Shown here one piece after another: positions 59,899 through 64,000 of a stretch of 64,000 nucleotides of DNA (the stretch's first letter is position 1; the number at the start of each line of letters is the position of its first letter). Source of the DNA: Dryococelus australis (Eukaryota; Arthropoda; Insecta; Phasmatodea; Phasmatidae); the NCBI GenBank assembly GCA_029891345.1, contig CM057002.1, positions 67,908,590 to 67,972,589 of the forward strand, in the 5' to 3' direction. The translations under genes and the position numbers were made by a program. Under the pieces are notes generated by a model. It did not search any database and had not been told where the DNA came from. It saw only the letters and a list, made by a program, of their open reading frames with translations.

Positions 59899-60838
59899 AT
59901 GCCAGATGTAAGGGAAGAAATAATCAGTGAATTATATAAATCTGAAAGAAAGAATTTTGCCAGAAGAAAAGTAATATCATATGGAATTGATGTTTTATGA
60001 CAAATAGATCATGCTGAGATGAATACTGGTAGTTTAAAAGGTATATCTCATATAAATAATTGATACAAGTATGTTATGACAAATACTGATTTTTTTTCAA
60101 AGTTTGCATTTGTTGTACCTGTGAAAGATAAAGCAGCTAAAAATTTAGCAAATGGTTTGGAATGAATATTCATGAAAAGGAAACCACATAACATACAAAG
60201 TGATAATAGTTATGAATTTTATAATAAAACATTTAACGAACTTATGCAAAAATATATCATCAATCATTATTCTACATTCAATGAACTAAAAGCTAGTGTT
60301 GTAGAAACATTTAATCACACAATAAAAAATTAAATGTGGAAAAAATTTGCTTTGAATGGCAATTATAAATGGGTAAATATATTAGATGAATTAGTGAATG
60401 AATATAACAATACAAAACATAGAAATATCGACATGAAACCATTTCAAGTTAGTAAAAAAAAATGAAAAAATCTATGACAATCAAAATTTGTGCTAGTAGA
60501 ATTTGTGAATATGTTCAATAAACCAAATACAAAGTTGATGGAGTAGGTGTTAGAAAAATTAAATAAATTTTTGGAAAAGGTTATACTTATAACTAGTAAA
60601 CAGAATTATTTACTATTATTAAAATTTTAAATTATGATGTACCTACATAAAAATTAAAGTATGCCAAAGGAGCAGAAATAAATGGAGTTATTATGAATAT
60701 GAAATAATGAAAACTATATATCCAGATGAATATTTGATTGAAAAAGTCATAAAAACAAAAGGCAATCAAATTTATATTAAAATGTTAGGTTTTTGTCATT
60801 CTCCTGACTCTTGGATTAATAAAACATATATTTTGTGA
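59899..60838 (+). pseudogene. Maverick/Polinton rve integrase with chromodomain, remnant
   Basis: From the ATG the frame is readable for about 214 codons with five TGA, one TAA (60331) and a final TAG (60544). The catalytic triad is visible: Q-I-D (D37), Q-S-D-N (D102) and S-V-V-E (E136), giving a D-D-33-E layout. Flanking hallmarks are T-D-F-F-S-K-F-A-F-V-V-P, H-Y-S-T-F-N-E and Y-N-N-T-K-H-R. The C-terminal part (60560-60838) has F-G-K-G-Y-T-Y-N and, after a shift, Y-P-D-E-Y-L-I-E-K-V-I and W-I-N-K-T, a chromodomain-like end. Such integrases insert the linear element. Not functional as it stands. Confidence 0.88.
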
Positions 60839-61075
60839 ATTTTATTATTTTGTGAATTTTAATATTTCTAATGTAATTATATATTTCAACATTCATAAAA
60901 TGCCTTTAACATTCATAACACATCCATAACATGTGGTTATTATTAATTTTAATGTTCATAACACATCGTTATTGTTTGTTTTAACATTCATAATATTTAT
61001 ATAACAAATCTTAAAGTAGAAAGAATATTTTTGCAAAAAAAAAAAATCTAATAAAGTCTTTTATTTGCAAAAATT

Positions 61076-61750
61076 CTAAAATGTTATAGTTTTTATTTTA
61101 TTTCTATATATCCCTTCTTTAATTTTTCTATGCAAATCGAATGTTATAAATCCATATTCATCATCCCACCCATTTACACAAATCTCTTTAAATTTTTCAT
61201 AAGTAGTATCTCCACAAACAAAATCATTATAAATATGCTTTAAGTTAGCATCATTTTGTTTAAATATACATATAAAATTCTTTTCTCTTACCAGTTACTT
61301 AGGAACATTCGAATAATTTGAGATGAAAAATATACATCTAAATTTTATACTTTCCTCTGGACAAATATTCGCAATATTATACCTTGAATGTCTAAAATAG
61401 CATCCTCAATTATAACAATAGAATCATTTTCACATTGATCTAAAGGAATCATTTCATCATTATTATTTAAAAAGTATCCCTTTTTTTTTTTTACTTTTAG
61501 CTTTCTGGATAAATCATCAATATAACTCTGCAATTCAATATATTTGGGTTGATTTAAACTTTTTGAGCAAACGTACATTTTATTAAAATTTAACCATCTT
61601 TTATTATAAATAAAAAATAACATCAAAGTAATTATTCTATAATTACTTGGGCCCACTATTAATGTCCTCATATTGTCAGGCAATAGTTATCCATTTTCTT
61701 TATATTTCCTTCAGAAATTAAAACACCAACACCCCAATCAACATTTTTCA
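61076..61750 (-). pseudogene. Maverick A32/FtsK-like genome packaging ATPase remnant
   Basis: The minus strand upstream region reads V-D-W-G-V-G-V-L-I. The ATG frame 61345-61683 then has L-I-V-G-P-S-N-Y (Walker A position, but G-x-G-K-T is destroyed), Y-V-C-S-K-S-L-N-Q-P-K-Y, I-P-L-D-Q-C and S-I-V-I-I-E-D-A (Walker B-like). After frameshifts near 61290 it reads F-K-Q-N-D-A-N-L-K-H-I-Y-N-D and W-D-D-E-Y-G-F-I-T-F-D, ending at TAG 61076. This order is that of the packaging ATPase that pumps DNA into Maverick capsids. It is convergent with the integrase, the usual arrangement. Confidence 0.85.
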
Positions 61751-61784
61751 AGTCATTAAGATATATATTTATTCAATATGATAA

Positions 61785-62040
61785 TTTTAGTATTAATAAG
61801 ATAATTTTTCATTTAATAAGATAATTTTTCATTTAATGAGATGATTTTTTACATTTAATAACTTGTTTTTTATTCTAATAAGACATTTTTAAAATTCAAT
61901 AAGAGAATTTTTAATTTCATTAGATACTTTTTTTATTATTTAATAAGATTATTTTTCATTTAAAGAAGTAATGTTTACATTTAAAGAGATCGTCTTTTTC
62001 ATTAAATGAGAATTTTTTAATTTAATAAGATAATTTTTTT
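61785..62040 (+). repeat. AT-rich minisatellite, TTAATAAGATAATTTTTCA unit
   Basis: About ten diverged copies of a 20-30 bp unit combining ATTTAATAAGA(T/C) with a T-run. It lies between the ATPase and the next coding remnant and may be a terminal or regulatory tract of the element. Confidence 0.75.
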
Positions 62041-62199
62041 TAATGAAATTAAGTTTTCCATTTAAAAAGGTTTTTTATTATATTGTTCATAAAATATTAA
62101 ATTTAACAAACAATATTTCCATAATTAAGAAGAAATCTAATTATAACATTAATAAATATAAATCAATAACTGTAATTAGATTTCATACAAAGTTTGTAA

Positions 62200-62364
62200 C
62201 ACCTAATATAAACAATAATACTTTAATGTTATTGATAATATTAAAGTTATAAATATACCTAGATGGCAATACAATATTGAATCATTAAAAGAAAGTTCAA
62301 ATTCAATTAAACTATTTTTAACTAATAATATTGAACCAAATACAATACAGACTGTATACGAACA
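62200..62364 (+). pseudogene. Unrecognised AT-rich coding remnant, left part
   Basis: The plus strand reads V-I-D-N-I-K-V-I-N-I-P-R-W-Q-Y-N-I-E-S and L-T-N-N-I-E-P-N-T-I-Q-T-V-Y-E to about 62362, then abruptly changes to GC-richer non-coding DNA. It may continue at 63529. It has the same AT-rich codon use as the Maverick genes. No family recognised. Confidence 0.35.
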
Positions 62365-63528
62365 TGGGCGAGTGTGTAAACAGCAGTAGAGTGAACCTAG
62401 CAGCTTGAGGTGGCAAACTCCTGCGAACTTTGAATCTGTGCATAAGCACATAACGAGTGGACTTAACAGGTGCATTTGTGCACAAAATGCAGTATTCCTA
62501 CAAAGTATTTTGTTTGGGACATTTTTATTTTTATTTTATATGGCAGTACAGGTGTCTTAATGCATGTAAAGAAGTTTTTATCTTTAAAAAAGTGGTATTT
62601 AATGCCGAAAATTTCGAATAACAAGTGAACTCTACAATATTTACAATAATAATTGAAAATTTTATCTTGTAATGTTCGGGTCGCATCTCAAGATCTGGAA
62701 CACACCGTGATTAAACATGATTTATTTTTAATATTTGTACATGGGTGTATGCTACAGAAATACATTAGAAAATAAGCTTGATTTTCCTCACTATGCCTAA
62801 TATCTAACCTACAACACACATATGTTTTTAAGTACTGTTTGCAACATTTACCACAAATTAATACTATTGGGTTGGTAATTTCTGTATAAAAATAATGTTA
62901 TAAAATCAACATTAATGAACTTCTGTATTGCAAAAATAAAAAGTCGTAAAACCTATTTTGTTTCTTTAGCAGGTACGGGCAGTTTCTGTAGCTAAATTCC
63001 GATTTTATGCGCATCTCTAGCATACAAGTATTAACATTTTTTACTAAACAAATAGCTTTAGTTCCCACACAGTAAAACAATTCTACAAATTAACTTCTTG
63101 AAAGCTGCTGTTTTGCTAATTAGGTGTTTGTGATCCACATGTCTTTGTAGTCCCAAACAGCAAGAGAAAATTAATCCTATATATTTATCACTTCCCTTTT
63201 TTTAAATCAAGGACATGTTAATTCCATATATTTTTGTTTTACTGGCAAGTGTTGGATTTTGGCGTGTTTTTGGGTGGCGATGGGGGGTTAATGTTAGTCT
63301 GCCCTTGACCCCTTTTTAATTTTCTATTGTAAAGTAAGTTTTTTTTTTTAAAGTAAAGCGTATATACCAGAACATGAATGTCAAGCTTCGGAAATTTGTG
63401 TTTCATGTGTTTTATGTGCTGTAAACGAGTAAAAATATTACAAATATATTTTTTAGTGAAAAAGCAAATGCAAATCCGAAAATGGAATAGATTTTGCAGA
63501 ACGAATAGTGTAATAATCTTGGTTTTGA
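62365..63528. mobile_element. Putative 1.16-kb insertion flanked by GAACA
   Basis: A less AT-rich, non-coding block starting TGGGCGAGTG. GAACA is present immediately left (62360-62364) and right (63529-63533), a possible 5-bp target duplication, and AT-rich coding sequence lies on both sides. Solo LTRs insert in this way, but the right end is TTGA rather than CA, so the class is open. Confidence 0.35.
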
Positions 63529-63535
63529 GAACAAT

Positions 63536-64000
63536 ATGATTATCGAGAAAAAAACTGTCATAGGCACTAAATTACCTAATTTTAATCCTTGTAAAAGAAT
63601 AAATGTTCATTGTAACTTGGCATATGGTATGTTTATAAAATATGATGAATCTAAACATTTAGAAACAGATATAATCGCCAGTTTTCCACCAAAACGATGT
63701 TCAGTTTTAGAGATTACCAACATATCCAATTATTTATAAAATTATCAATGAATGGTTCAAATATATTGTTTTGGAAAATATAGATGAAAATGGAAATCTA
63801 ATTGATTTTGATAGTATTGATATTGACATTGTTTTGAAAATTAAGGAAATTTTAAATAGTTGTTTAAATAATAAAGATAACTTAATCCATAAAATGTAGA
63901 AGTACAAGATACAAATATATTAGAAAATGAATTAAAATGAAATAAAATTATATCTTTTGATACCCATATGGTATTGTATCAATTTTGATTTCTAGTATAA
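63536..64000 (+). pseudogene. Unrecognised AT-rich coding remnant, right part, cut by window end
   Basis: The frame 63536-63739 reads T-V-I-G-T-K-L-P-N-F-N-P-C-K and F-P-P-K-R-C-S-V-L-E. After a shift it gives I-I-N-E-W-F-K-Y-I-V-L-E-N-I-D-E-N and D-I-D-I-V-L-K-I-K-E-I-L to a TAG near 63897. The composition is protein-like and AT-rich like the Maverick genes. It is not a polymerase motif that I recognise. The window ends before the remnant does. Confidence 0.35.

Noticed and set aside
62203-62475. 90-codon minus-strand frame
   Set aside because: Spans the apparent composition boundary at 62365, so it joins unrelated sequences by chance.

Overview
The window looks like an animal, most likely insect or other arthropod, nuclear genome. 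It is intron-and-repeat style DNA with many (TA)n microsatellites, no bacterial operons, arthropod-style core promoter motifs, and several transposon families known from arthropods: P/THAP9, PIF/Harbinger, Maverick/Polinton, a tRNA-derived SINE and non-LTR elements. I could not recognise an intact host protein-coding gene. Almost all coding signal is eroded mobile or viral DNA, broken by frameshifts and stops.

Layout. 1.8-8.0 kb holds a cluster of intronless, frame-broken coding remnants on both strands that look like an old insertion from a DNA virus or large element; none could be named. 8.1-8.96 kb is a 222-codon open frame that ends in poly(A) signals and a 26-A tract, like a retrocopy. 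11.1-12.0 kb carries two unusual non-coding arrays: ten CCAAT/ATTGG pentamers in about 400 bp, then a repeat with ATGGCGG motifs. 16.09-16.38 kb has a textbook TATA plus initiator promoter and possible first exon. 19.3-21.4 kb contains two copies of one tRNA-like SINE on opposite strands, flanking a GC-rich block and the tail of a non-LTR reverse transcriptase. 22.7-24.15 and 50.56-53.76 kb are two copies of one inverted-repeat DNA element; the second is split by a 1.84-kb element with its own terminal inverted repeats, and the first supplies the empty site. 29.2-30.5 kb is a PIF/Harbinger relic.

33.57-37.27 kb is a P-element/THAP9-like transposase relic interrupted by an antisense N-terminal fragment of a Maverick/Polinton-type family B DNA polymerase. 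38.7-40.25 kb is a satellite-like tract with about a dozen GTTCGATTCC (pol III B-box-like) motifs. 44.0-44.5 kb has three tandem copies of a ~143-bp repeat followed by a perfect 34-bp palindrome. 47-48 kb has remnants of non-LTR ORF1-type proteins.

55.8-61.8 kb is the clearest multi-gene unit: a very AT-rich, decayed Maverick/Polinton (adintovirus-like) provirus. It has a major capsid protein on the minus strand, then on the plus strand a small conserved Maverick gene, a gene with a parvovirus-type phospholipase A2 domain, an adenovirus pX-like protein, an adenain-type protease, a coiled-coil protein, a zinc-ribbon protein and an rve integrase with a chromodomain, and a minus-strand packaging ATPase. 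Together these would supply capsid assembly, maturation, genome packaging and integration; the polymerase is not seen in this element. Its frame interruptions are strikingly biased toward TGA. An unrecognised AT-rich coding remnant continues from 62.2 kb and resumes at 63.5 kb across what looks like a 1.16-kb insertion. The window ends inside this coding region.
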